DNA of 64,000 bases from Thermoplasmatota archaeon. GTDB lineage: Archaea; Thermoplasmatota; JAKEGO01. The notes under the pieces were generated by a model. It searched no databases. It saw only the letters and a list, made by a program, of their open reading frames with translations, and had not been told where the DNA came from. Below, one piece after another: positions 24,358 to 39,300 of the stretch. Both the position numbers and the translations under genes were made by a program. How positions within the stretch are numbered: the stretch's first letter is position 1; the number at the start of each line of letters is the position of its first letter. The stretch lies in contig JANQNK010000020.1 of the NCBI GenBank assembly GCA_028279595.1, positions 186,001 to 250,000 on the forward strand, read 5' to 3'.

Positions 24358-27300
24358 ATGAGAAAATCAGTAGCTACAGCGCTAGTAATGGCTTTGTTAG
24401 TACAGATGATAAGCGCGGGTGTGCTTATCACGATGAACGAGAGGACCCCCGGAGTGCTCCAAGATGAGTCCCGGGTCCATGGCGACGAAATGTCCGCCAA
24501 CGGTATTAAAACGGGTCTATCCGTTGAAATATCCGGTCCGCCGACCGCTGAGGTCGGCGAGATAGTTGAGTATACGATCACGGTGACGAATACGGGAAGT
24601 GTAGACCTTTACATCCCGTTGATGACCGATACGCTGCTAGGGGACCTTACAGGTAGGATAAGCGGCGGTGTCATCACGGAGGATGAGGGTTTCGAGACAT
24701 TTACCGTTACCCACTACGTACTTGCGACCGACTCCGATCCGTTGTACAACAATATTACAGTGGACGGTGAGGACAAGAACGGAGGGGACCAGGTCCAAGA
24801 CTCCGACGACCACACCATCGATATCCTGTCCACTGGTGTCTCGATAGAGCTCACCGGTCCGGAATCGGCGGAGGTCGGAGACCCCGTCACCTACACCGTC
24901 GAGGTCGTCAACACCGGAGAGGTCGACCTCTACATCACATCCCTCATGGACACGCTGGCCGGAGACCTGAGCGGTCTCATCAGCGGTGGCGTCATCACCA
25001 CAGAGGAGGGATCCGAGCAGTTCATTTATCCATACATAGTGAAGAAGACGGTCTCGGACCCGCTGGTGAACCACATATCCGTCAGGGGACAGAACATCAA
25101 TTCTGCAGATGTCGTTTCAGATTCGGACAGACATTCTGTCGACATCGTTGAGACCGTGATACCAGAGACCCCAGGACCCCTTGCCGATACAGGGGACGAG
25201 ACCGGCGTGACCATCGAGAAGTCCGGTCCCACATCGGCAGAGGTGGGCGAGACGATCACCTACGACATCACAGTTACCAACACGGGGAGTGTCGATCTTT
25301 ACATCACCTCCCTTTCGGACCCCCTTGTTGGTGATCTGAGCGATGAGATCAGTGGCGACGTGATAACGACGACCGAGGGTTCAGAGACCTTCTCGTATAC
25401 GTATACGGTGCAGGCCACGGACTCCGATCCGCTCGTCAACACGATATCGGTCGAAGCCGACAACGAGGCAGGCGACGACCCTGTGGATGATTCCGACACA
25501 CATTCTGTGAACCTCCTGTACACCGGGATCACCATAACCAAGAGCGGCCCCACGACCGCGGAGGTCGGCGAGGAGATCACTTACACCGTAGAGGTAGAGA
25601 ACACCGGCGAGGTTGACCTGACGATCACCTCCCTGACGGACACCGTCGGTGGCGACCTCAGCGGAGAGATCTCCGACGGCGTCATCACAACGACCGAAGG
25701 GTCGGAGACCATCACCTACACCTACACGGTGCAGGATTCAGACTCCGATCCTTTCGGCAATACTGTAACCGTGACCGCCACGAACGGCAACTCGGGCGAC
25801 AGCGTCACTGACTCCGACACCCATTCGGTCGACATCCAGAACACCGGTGTGACCGTTACCAAGACGGCACCGGCGACCGCCGAGATCTGGCAGATCATAA
25901 CCTACACCATCACGGTGACGAACACCGGGGACACGGACCTCTACATAACGGCCCTTAGCGATACCCTGCTGGGCGATCTCAAGACGAAGATCAGCGGCGG
26001 GAAGATCACCACCTCCGAGGGCTTCGAGACGTTCACGTACACCTACATCGTGACATCGAACGAGGACCCCCTCGACAACTCGATTACCGTCATAGGTGAG
26101 AACGAGTACGGAGAGGACCAGGTCACCGACACGGCCTCGCACACTGTGGATATCCTGTTCACCGATTTCACAGTCGAGAAGACCGGCCCTGCAAAGGCAT
26201 TTGTTGGTGAGGAGATAACATACACCGTCACCATCACGAACACCGGAGAGGTCGACCTTTATATAGGTTCGATCACCGACACGTTCGTTGGCGACCTTAC
26301 CGACGAGGTACCCGGCGGAGTCATAGACGTAGGCGACTATGCGGAGTTCAGCTACACGTGGACCGTGCTTTCCACCTCCCACGATCCACTGGCGAACGCC
26401 GTGAACGTCAATGCGGAGAACCAGTACGGAAGCGACTGGATCAGCGACTCGGACGGCCATTCCCTCGACGTGCTGTGGACCGGCGTCTCCATCGAGAAGA
26501 CCGGACCAACGACCGCTGAGGTCGGAGAGACGATAACGTACACGATAACCGTCACGAACGAGGGCGATGTCGATCTCTTCATCACATCCCTCCTGGACGA
26601 CCAGTACGGCGACCTCAGCGATTACATCACTGGGGACAAGATCACCACGAAGGAAGGCTCGGAGACCTTCACCTACGATTACACGGTCCAGGCCGGAGAT
26701 GACAACCCGCTCGTCAACACGATCACCGTCGTCGGCGAGAACAAGTTCGGCGACAACGAGGTAACAGACTCGGACAGCTGGACCGTCGAACTCGTCGGGA
26801 CCGACGTCGAGATAACCAAGAGCGGTCCGGAGACCGCCATGGTCGGCGAGACGATCACCTACACGTTCACGGTCACCAACACCGGTGTCGTGGACCTCTA
26901 CATAGACTCGATCACCGACACCGTTCTGGGAGACCTAACCAGCTACGTCACGAGCCCGATCGCGAACGGCGGCTCGGACACATTCACTGTCGATTACGTC
27001 GTTCCGTCGACTGCTTCTGACCCGCTCGAGAACACCGTCACCATCGAGGCGTCCAACGAGCACGGCGAGAACGACGTGACCGACACTGCTAGCCACTCCT
27101 GCGACCTGCTCAGGACCGGCGTGTCGATCACCAAGAGCGGTCCAACGAGCGGTGAGATCGGAGAGGAGGTCACCTACACGATCGTCGTCACGAACGAGGG
27201 CGACGTTGACCTCTACATCACCTCTCTGATAGACGACGAGCTCGGCACCCTCACGGACGATATCACCGACGGCGTCATCACGACGACCGAGGGATCCGAG

Positions 27301-30300
27301 ACGGTCTACGTGACACACACCCTGACCGTGAACGACGACGACCCGCTCATCAACACGGTCACAGTCATCGGCACCAACAGCGCAGAGGGCGATGAGGTAA
27401 CGGACTCCGACACACACACCTTGGACATCCTGCGTACGGGCGTGGACGTGACCAAATCCGGTGCGGATGACGCCGAGGTCGGCGAGAGCATCGATTACAC
27501 GATAACCGTGGAGAACACCGGCGCGGTGGACCTGACGATAACCTCCCTTAGCGATACCCTGCTCGGAAGCCTGATGTCCTACCTGACAGACGAGGACACC
27601 GGTAATGCCGGGATCCAGATACTTGTAGGTAGTACACAGACGATCACCTACACCTACACTGTCACCGATGAGACCGACGTTCTCGAGAACACGGTGACCG
27701 TCATTGGCGAGAACGGCAATAGCGATGACGAGGTCACCGATTCAGCCTCCTGGAGCCTCGATGTGCTCAGGACCGGGATCGAGGTCACGAAGGATGGACC
27801 TGCGTCCGCTGAGGTCGGAGAGGAGATAACTTACACCATCAGGATAACCAACATCGGAGATGTTGAAGTCGAGATCACCACGATCAATGACAACCTGTTA
27901 GGAGACCTCATCGGCGAACTGACTACGACGACCATAGCGGTCGGGGAATATATCGAGTTCACAGTCACTTACACGGTCCCCGCGGTCATCGGAAGCCTCT
28001 ACAATATCGTGACGGTCCTTGCCGAGAACCAGTACGGGGACGACAGCACTTCGGATTCTGACGACCACACTTGCCGGGTACTGCGTACCGGTGTGACCAT
28101 ATCGAAGGACGGCCCGTCGGATGCTCAGATCGGTGAGACGATCACATACACGATCAGGGTCACGAACACTGGTGCTGTGGACCTCACGATCACATCATTG
28201 ACCGACACACTCCTCGGAAACCTGCTCACGGAGATAAGCGGCGGTGTGATCACCACCACCGAGGGTTTTGAGGAGTTCACCTACGATTACACCGTACTCG
28301 CGGGGGACGACGATCCCCTCGACAACTCGATAACCGTCACCGGACAGAACAGCAACAGCGCGGATCCAGTAACGGATTCGGACGCCCACATCGTGGACCT
28401 CGAGTACACTGGACTGACCGTGATCAAGGAGGGTCCCTCCTCAGCCGAGGTCGGCGAGGAGATCACCTACGAGTTCACCATCAAGAACCCCGGTGAGGTC
28501 GATCTCTACATCACGACGTTCTTTGACACCCTTCTGGGCGACATCCTCGCAGCGGAGGGCTACGGAGCAAGCAATCCGCTCGTCGTAGAGCCGAACATCG
28601 ACTCCTTCTTCGACATCACCTACGAGATCGAGTTCGAGGACGACGACCCCCTTCCGAACACCGTGACCGTCACAGGTGAGAACGAGTTCGGTGAGGACGA
28701 GGTAACGGATACCGACGACCATTCCGTTGACATCAAGTTCGCCGGAATGGAGATCACCAAGGAAGGACCCGCAAGCGCCGAGGTGGGCCAGACAGTGACC
28801 TACACGATCACAGTGAAGAACACCGGAGAGGTCGATCTGGTCGTCACGAAGCTCGATGACGACGTCCTCGGGGACATCCTGGCAATGAACGATTATGATG
28901 AACTGAACCCGCTCGTGGTCGATCCGTTCACCGACTCGTTCTTCGACATCGAATACGAGATCGAGTTCGACGACCCAGACCCACTGATCAACACGGTCGT
29001 GGGAGAGGGCGAGAACCAGTACGGGGCCGACCCGCAGTCCGACGAGGCGAGCCATTCACTCGACATACTCCGCTCCGGTCTCACCATAGAGAAGACCGGA
29101 CCCGAGACCGCCCAGGTGGGAGAGACCATCACCTATACCATCAAGATAACTAACACCGGACAGGTGGACCTCGACGTCACCTACCTGTACGACACACTGC
29201 TGGGCGACCTGCTCAGCGACCTTGCCACGGGTACGATCGCCGCTGGCACAACCGAGACGTTGACATACACATATACGATCGGCGAGGACGACCTCGACCC
29301 ACTACCCAACGCGGTCACCATCAGGGCCGAGAACCAGTACGGTCAGGACCAGGTCTCGGATACCGACGACCACGAGGTCGACATCAAGTACGCTAACATC
29401 TCCGTGGACAAGGAGGGACCCGCGACGGCACAGATCGGTGAGACGATCACGTACACGATCACCGTGTCGAACCCGGGCGAGGTCGATGTGACGATAACAT
29501 CACTGGACGATACCCTTCTGAACGACCTGCTCTCGTACCTGACGGACGAGGACGCCTCGGAGCCAGGAGTACAGATCCTCGCTGGCAGCAGCCAGTCCTT
29601 CACATACGATTACACGATACCCCTCCAGCCCGAGGACCCGACCCCCAACTCGATAGCCGTAGTGGCAGAGAACTACTTCGGCGAGGACGAGGTCAGGGAC
29701 TCGGCCAGCCACTCCGTGGACATTCTCCGCTCCTCGATCACGATCTCGAAGGCGGCACAGGACGAGGCGGAGGTCGGCGAGTCGATCGAGTACACGATAA
29801 CCATCGTGAACGACGGCGAGGTCGATCTCACGATCACCTACCTGTATGACTCCCTCGGAGGCGACCTGAGCGGTCAGATAAGCGGCGGTGTCATCACCGT
29901 CAGCGAGTATTTCGAGACCGTCACCTACACGTACACTGCTCCCTACTCGCCGGACCCGCTCGAGAACACGGTATGGGTCAATGGCGAGAACAGCAATGGA
30001 GAGGACGTCGCATCCGATTCTGCGAGCCATTCGGTCGACATACTCCACGTCGACATCAGCATCGACAAGGAGGGACCGATCTCGGCCCAGGTGGGCCAGA
30101 CGATCACCTACACGATAACCATAACGAACGAGGGAGAGGTCGACGTATACGTCACATCCCTTACCGACACACTGCTCGGCGATCTCATCGGAGAGCTCAC
30201 GGACACAGAGATCCCCGAGGGAACCTCCGTTTCCTTCGACTACGAATACACCGTACTATCGACCGACCCGGACCCGCTCGACAACGAGATATCAGTGGCA

Positions 30301-33300
30301 GTGGTCAACGGTCATGAAGCGGACCCGGATTCAGATACTGACGGACACCGGGTGGACCTGCTCTTCCCTGGTGTCGAGATCACGAAGGAGGGACCGTCCT
30401 CCGCCATGGTCGGCGAGACCATAACCTACACCATCACGGTGACCAACACCGGCGCCACCGATCTCGTTCTTACCAAGTTGGAAGACTCGATCGAGGGCGA
30501 CCTCCTCAGCTACATATCCGACAACGAGATAACACTGTCCGAGGGCTTCGAGAGCTTCACCTACACCTACACCATTCTATCGACCGACACAGATCCTCTC
30601 GCCAACACGATCACCGTGGAGGGTGAGAACGAATACGGCGCGTCGGACGTCAGCGACACGGCGAGCCATTCGGTGGACATCCTTTACACTGACGCGACAA
30701 TCGAGAAGACCGGCGATGCGAGCGCAGAGGTCGGTCAGACGATCGAATACACCGTCACCATCGAGAACACTGGCGACGTCGACCTTTACGTTTACTCGCT
30801 CTACGACACGCTCGTCGGCGATCTGACAAGCCAGATAACCGATGGCGTCATCGAGGTCGACGAGATAGAGGTCATCACATACTCACACACCGTCACCATG
30901 ACGGATCCCGACCCGCTCACGAACACGGTCTCCCTGACCGCATACAACAGATACCAGACCGACACCCTGTTCATCTTCGACGACCACGAGGTCGACATCA
31001 AGTACACGGGCATGACCGTGACCAAGACCGGTCCTGTGTCCGGCGAGGTCGGCGAGGAGATCATGTACACGATATCCATCGAGAACACTGGCGAGGTCGA
31101 TCTATACATAACCGAGTTCGACGACAGCCTCCTCGATGACCTTCTGGTCTACTTCGGTTACGACGAACTCGACCCATTGGTCATAGGGGCAGGGGTGGAA
31201 TCCTTCTTCGACGTCTACTACACCATCGAGTTCGACGATACCGATCCGCTGCTTAACACTGTTACAGTAGAGGGCGAGAACCAGTACGGAGGCAATCCGC
31301 AGTCGGGCGAGGACAGCCACTCCGTGGACATCAAGTACACCAGGATGGAGGTCACCAAGACGGCCCAGCAGACGGCGGAGGTGGGCGAGGAGGTCAAATG
31401 GACCATCACCATCAAGAACACAGGCGAGGTCGATCTGGTCATCACCAAGGTCGACGACTCCCTGCTCGGGGACATCCTTGCGGATGCAGGTTACGGTCCT
31501 CTCAATCCGCTCATCATCGAGCCCACGTTCGATTCGTTCTTCGACGTCTTCACCGAGATCGAGGTCGACGGCGCCGATCCCCTCATCAACCGCGTGACCG
31601 TCGAGGGAGAGAACCAGTACGGAGAGGACGGACAGGAGGACGAGGACAGCCATTCCATCAACATCCTCCGCTCCGGCATCGAGATCGAGAAGACCGGGCC
31701 GACCGACGCTGTGCTTGGCGACGAGATCACCTACACGATCACCATCAGGAACATCGGCGAGGTCGACCTCTACATCACCTCGCTCCAGGACACACTTCTG
31801 GGCGACCTGATCGGAGAGATAACCAATCCGATCGCTGCGGGTACGACAGTCACCTTCGACTACACGTACATAGTGTCCGGCAGGGACGACGACCCGCTAC
31901 CGAACACGATCACGGTCAATGCGTGGAACCAGTACGATGCCGATCCCGTCAGTGACTCCGATGGTCACTCCGTGGACCTCCACTACACCGGAGTCACCAT
32001 CGAGAAGACCGGACCCGTTGACGCAGAGGTGTTCGAGGAGATCACATACTGGATCACCGTTACGAACACCGGGGACACTGACCTGCACATCGATACACTG
32101 ACCGACTCCGTCATAGGCGACCTCAGCACCTATATCTCCGATGGGGTGATCACGGTCGCCGAGGGCTCCGAGACGTTCTCGTATGAATACACCGTGACCG
32201 ACACACCCGATCCGCTGGTCAATACCGTGACCGTCGTCGGTACCAACTCCAACGAGATCGACTCGGTCACTGCGACCGACTCCCACTCTGTTGACGTCCT
32301 CTACACGGGCGTCGACATCAGGAAGACCGGACCGTCCACCGCGACGGTAGGCGAGACGATCACCTACACCGTGGAGATCGAGAACACCGGAGAGGTCGAC
32401 CTCTACGTGACATCCCTGGTCGACACCCTCGTTGGCAACGTCATCGGACTCCTGGACGACACCGTCATCGGTGTCGGAGAGACCGACACGATCACCTACC
32501 AGCACACAGTGACATCGACCTACGATCCGCTCCCGAACGGAATCAACATCAACGTCGAGAACCAGTTCCAGAGCGACTGGAAGAGCGACAACGACGACCA
32601 CTCGGTCGATATCCTGCGCACCGGGGTCGAGATCACCAAGACCGGACCCGAGAGCGCTATACCGGGCCAGACGATAACCTACACCGTAGAGATATACAAC
32701 TACGGCGAGGTGGACCTCTGGATATTCTACCTCTGGGACTCCCTCGTGGGCGACATCAGCGGTCTCGTCTCCAACCCGATCGCTGCTGGCACGACACAGA
32801 CGATCACTTACACCTATACCGTCCAGGAGGACGATACCGATCCCCTGCCGAACAACGTCTACGGTCGCGGATGGAACCGCTTCCAGACCGATGTAGTGGA
32901 TGACGAGGACGGTCATTCCGTGGACCTCAAGTACACGGGCGTCGAGATAACGAAGGATGGACCTGATGACGCGAAGTCCGGCGAGACAATAACCTACACG
33001 ATATCCATCAAGAACACGGGCGAGGTGGACCTCTACGTCACCGACCTCGACGATACGATCCTGGGAGACCTGACGACCGAGGTCACCAACCCGATCGCTC
33101 CCGGGGACACATTCACCTTCACGTACGACTACACCGTCCAGAGCACCGACTCCGATCCGCTGTTGAACGAGATCACGGTAACCGCCAGTAACGAGGCAGG
33201 TGGAGACGAGGTAACTGACACAGCAAGCCACTCGGTCGACCTCATGCTCATCGACGTCACGATCGAGAAGACCGGACCGGAGACCGCTGAAGTGTGGGAG

Positions 33301-36300
33301 CCGATCACATATACGGTCACGATCACGAACACTGGAGACGTGGACCTGTATATCACGTACCTCGACGACGATGTCATCGGCGACCTGAGCGGCAACGTCG
33401 ATCCGAACCCGATCCCCGCCGGGGATTCGGTCGAATTCTCGTACCAGTACACCGTTACGGCGGCACCGGACCCGCTCGTGAACGAGATAACCCTGATCGG
33501 CGAGAACGAGCTCGGCGAGGACACCATCACCGCCTCGGACACACACTCCGTCGACATCCTCTATACAGGTATAGAGATAGTGAAGACCGGTCCCGACACA
33601 GCCTTCGTAGGTGAAGAGATCACTTACGACGTCACCGTGACCAACACCGGAGAGGTCGACTACTACGTCACCTATCTCGACGACACCCTTGTGGGCGACA
33701 TGACGTCCTACATCACCGACGATGTCATCACCCTGTCGGAGGGCTCCGAGAGCTTCTCTTACACGTGGACCGTCACGAACGAGTACGATCCGCTACCGAA
33801 CGCGATAAACATCAACGGCCAGAACCAGTACGGAAGCGACTGGGTCAGCGACTCGGACGGGCACTCCTGCGACATCCTCCTGACGGGCATCGAGGTCACC
33901 AAGGACGGACCGAGCGAGGCCCTTGTGGGCGAGGAGATCACCTACGAGTTCACCGTGAAGAACACCGGCGAGATGGACCTCTACATATCCACACTCTATG
34001 ACGACGTCCTGGGAGACCTGAGCAGCTACATCAGCAACCCGATCGGCGCCGGCGACACCGAGTCATTCACCGTCGATTACGTCGTGACCGGCGAGGAGGG
34101 CGATCCCCTCGTGAACACGATCACAGCAACAGGCGCCAACATCTTCGGCGGTGGCGAGGTGACCGATACTGCCACCCACCAGTGCGACATCCTGTTCACC
34201 GGAGTGACGGTCGAGAAGGATGGACCGACCACAGCACTGGTCGGCGAGGAGATAACCTATACGATCACCGTGACGAACACCGGTGATGTGGACCTTTACA
34301 TCAAGGACCTCTACGATACGTTCATAGGAAATGTCACTGGCGATATCACCGACGGCGTGATCACGGTAGCCGAGGGCTATCAGACCTTGACCTACACGCA
34401 TACGGTCGGCGAGACACCCGACCCGATCATCAACACCGTCACCGTGACCGGCAAGAACGAGGTCGGCGGCGGCAAGGTTACCGATACCGACACCCATGAG
34501 TGCGACGTACACCACACTGGCGTCAGGATCGAGAAGACCGGACCTGCCACCGCACAGGTGGGCCAGGAGATCACCTACACGATAACCGTGTGGAACACCG
34601 GTGACACCGACCTTTACATCAGCTCGCTCTACGACAGCCTGCTGGGAGAGCTCAAGACCTACATCACTGCCGGTGTCATAACCACCGGTGAGGGCTTCGA
34701 GTCGTTCACGTACACCTACACGATAACCGGCGATGAGGACGATCCACTCATCAACGAGATAACTGTCTACGGCGACAACGAGATCCAGGGCGATCCCGTG
34801 TCCGACACCACGAGCCACGAGTGCGACATCCTCAGGACCGGTATCCGCGTCGAGAAGATCGGACCGGACACGGCAGAGGTCGGTGAGACGATAACCTATG
34901 AGCTATGGGTCCACAACACAGGCGAAGTGCCAATCACCTTCGACACCATCGAGGACACCCTGACAGGCCCACACTCCTTGGGCAGTGGAGTCACTCTAGG
35001 CGTCGGACAATCCGGTTACCTGGAAGTGGACTACGTCGTGACCGAATTATACGACCCGATCGAGAACACCATGACCGTCACTGGCTACAACGCATATGAT
35101 TCGGATCCTGTGACCGCTTCCGACACCCACGAGGTTGACGTCCTGAGAACGGGTGTCAGTATCTTGAAGTGGGCTCAAGCGACCGCAGAGGTGGGCGAGA
35201 CGGTCCTGTACACGATAGAGATCTACAACGAGGGCGAGGTCGATCTGTACATCACGTCACTGTGGGACTCATATCTGGGCGAGATATCCCACTGGCTGGA
35301 CGACCTGGTCATCACGACCGAGGAGGGCTACGTGACGCTCTACTATAACATCATCGTGTCCGATCAATTCGATCCGCTGACCAACCTTGTCGAAGTCTAT
35401 TGCGAGAACTACTACGAGAGCGACCAGGTGATGGAGTGGGATGACCACGAGCTCGACATCCTCCGCACGGGTATGGAGGTCACCAAGACCGGACCGCAGA
35501 CAGCGATGATCGGCGAGGAGATCGAGTATACAATCGGCATTGAGAACACCGGCGAGGTGGACCTCTACATCACCTCCATGGACGATACACTGCTCGGAGA
35601 CCTTCTCGACTATCTCGGATACGGACCATCCAATCCTCTCATCATCGAGCCTTACGTAGAATCGTTCTTCGACGTCTTCTTCGACATCACAGTGGACCTG
35701 GAGGATCCGCTCCCGAATACGGTCACCGTCACTGGTACCAACAGCAACGGCGAGGACACTGTCCAGGACAGCGACAGCCACGAGGTCGACATACTCAGGA
35801 CCGGCGTCAGGATCGAGAAATCCGGACCGGCGTCCGCTGAGGTCGGCGAGACCATCACATATACGGTCAAGATCACGAACACCGGTGAGGTTGACCTCTA
35901 TATCTGGTACCTTGAGGACTTCCTTGTTGGCAGCCTGATCGGTATGATAACCAACCCGATCGCACCTGGCGTCACCGTGACCATCACCTATCAATACACT
36001 GTCCAGGAGAATGACCCCGATCCTCTCTATAACTGGGTATATGTCGAGGCTCTCAACGAGTACGATTCCGACTACGTCTGGGATTTCGATGAAGTTAATG
36101 TCGACGTACTCTACGCCGGACTGACAATCGAGAAGACCGGACCGGAGTCCGCATGCCTTGGTGAGATCATCACCTACACGATAACCATCAGGAACACCGG
36201 CGAGGTGGACCTCTATCCGACCTATCTGCAGGATACGCTCGGAGGCAACCTTATCAGCCAAATCACCGACGGCGTGATTGAGGTCGGAGAGACCGAGACC

Positions 36301-39300
36301 TTGACATATCAGTGGACCGTCTCCGGCAGGGACGACGACCCACTAGAGAACGATGTCACCATCATAGCAGTGAACCAGTTCGAGGCAGACGAGGTCACTG
36401 GCACCGACGATCATTCAGTCGACATCCTCTACACCGGGATCATCGTCGAGAAGACCGGACCACCGACAGCAGTGATCGGAGAGACCATCACCTACGAGGT
36501 GACGATATACAACGATGGAGAGATCCCTCTGTACATCACCTCGGCGATCGACTCGATCGTGGGCGACGTCACCGACCTGGTTGACAGCCCGATCCCGGTT
36601 GGCAGTTCCGACACCTTCACCTATACGTGGACAGTTGAGGCGACACCCGATCCGCTGGACAACACCATCACCGTCATAGGCGTGAATAAGTACGGGATCG
36701 ATACCCAGACCGATACTGCCACCCATCGGGTGGACGTCCTCAGGACCGGAGTGACCATCGAGAAGACCGGACCGGCGACCGCCCAGGTGGGCCAGACCAT
36801 CGAATACGTGATAACCATAACGAATACCGGGGAAACAGACCTCTACATCTACTCACTCTACGACACCCTGCTGGGCAACCTACTGGGCGAGATCAGCGAC
36901 GGTGTCATCACGACCGACGAGGGATACGAGGTGATCTACTACGACTACCTTGTCACTGACGAATATGATCCGATCCTTAACAGCGTCACGATCTGGGCCT
37001 CCAATTACTACGGCTATGACATTGTGACCGGTACCGCTGGCCACGAGGTCGATCTGCTCCGTACTGGCCTCGAGGTGACGAAGACCGGGCCGGAGACCGC
37101 CGTAATTGGCGACCTTATCGAATACACCATCACCGTGAAGAACACCGGTGAGGTGGACCTTTACATTACCACTCTATACGACACTCTGCTGGGCGACCTG
37201 AGCGCATACATCACGAACCCGATCCCTGCAGGCACGACCGAGACTATCATCTATCAATACGGTGTCAGTTATCAGCTCGACCCGATCGAGAACGAAGTCA
37301 CCGTGACAGGATGGAACGTACACCAGAACGACGAGGTGACCGAGACCGCCAGCCACGAGGTGGACCTCCTCAGGACCGGTGTCGATATCCGAAAGACCGG
37401 TCCTCTGACCGCCGAGATCGGTGAGACGATCACCTACACGGTCACCGTCTACAACACAGGAGAATGTGACCTGTACATCGGCGAGATCTATGACTCGATG
37501 GTCGACATCGACCTCTACGGTTACATCAGCGATGGGGTCATCACCGTCGCCGAGGGTTCCGAGACCTTCACATATCAATACACGGTACAACCTGGCGACC
37601 CGAATCCACTCGAGAATGAGGTGTTCGTGAACGCCGGCAACCGGCATTACAACGATTACGTCGAGGCTTGGGCGTACTGGTGGGTAGAGCTCCTCTACAC
37701 CGGAGTGGAGATCGAGAAGGACGGTCCCTCGACCGCCGAGGTCGGCGAGGAGATAACCTACTACATATTCGTGGACAACACGGGGGACGTACCCCTCTAC
37801 ATCACCATCTTCGAAGACACGCTACATGGCGATCTGCTAGGCGATATCACCAACCCGATCCCTGTCGGAGGTTCCGAGACCCTCACGTACACGTGGATCG
37901 TCGGAGAGACCCCTGACCCGCTTAACAATGAAGTTGGTATCCAGGGCCAGAACTCGCATGGATACGACGTGGTGCAGGCCTTTGACAGCCACCAGGTGGA
38001 CGTCCTCAGGACCGGCATCAGGATCCTCAAGGAAGGACCCGGGACGGCCCTGGTAGGCGAGACCATCACATACACAGTGACGATCTGGAACACCGGCGAG
38101 GTACCCCTCTACATAACGAAGGCATACGACGGCCTACTTCAGGAGGATATGGTCACGCTCGTCTCACCAAATCCGATCCCGGTCGGCGGATCGACGTCGT
38201 TCACCTATACGTGGACCGTCTCGCACGACGACAATGACCCGCTCATCAACGAGATCCGCATCTGGAGCGAGAACTCCAACGGCGGCGACGAGCGCTATGT
38301 GACCTACTGGATATCTACCGACATCAAGTACACCGGTGTCGAGATCACGAAGACCGGCCCGACCGATGCGGTCGTCGGCGAGGAGATCGCCTACACCATC
38401 GTGGTGACCAACACCGGCGAGGTGGACCTGACGATAACCTACCTCTGGGACAGCCTGCTGGGAGACCTCAGCGGATACATCACCGACGGTGAGATCACCG
38501 TGGGAGAGGAGTTCGAGACCATAATCTACGACTACACGATCACGACCGACGACACCGATCCGCTCTACAACGAGGTCACCGTGATCGGCGAGAACGATGT
38601 CGGCGGCGACGAGGTCACCGACAGCGCCGACCACACCGTGGACATCCATTACACCGGCGTGTTGATCGAGAAGACCGGACCCGCGACCGCGGAGGTATGG
38701 GAGACCATCACCTACGAGGTCACCGTTACGAACATCGGAGACACTGACCTGTACATAGACGAACTCGAGGATACCATCATCGGCGATCTCAGCGGATACA
38801 TATCCGATCAGGTCATAACCGTCGAGGAAGGGTCCGAGACCTTCACCTACACATACAAGGTCACCGACGAGTACGATCCGCTCATCAACGAGATCACTGT
38901 CGAGGGCAGCAACTACGAAGGTGGAGAGACCGTGACCGCCACGGACGACCACTCTGTCGACCTGCTGCGCACAGGTGTCGAGATAACCAAGACCGGACCT
39001 TCGACCGCGATCGTCGGCGAGACGATCACCTACACCGTGACGATCGAGAACACCGGTGAGGTGGACCTCCACGTCACCTCGCTCATGGACACCCTCCTGG
39101 GCGACGTGAGCGGTTACCTCGACGACCTCGTTATCGCCTACGGAGAGACCGATACGATCACCTACCAGCATACTGTGACATCGACCTTCGATCCGCTCCC
39201 GAACGGCATCAACATCAATGTGGAGAACCAGTACGAGAGCGACTGGATAAGCGACAACGACGACCACTCGGTCGACATCCTCAGGACCGGCATCGAGGTC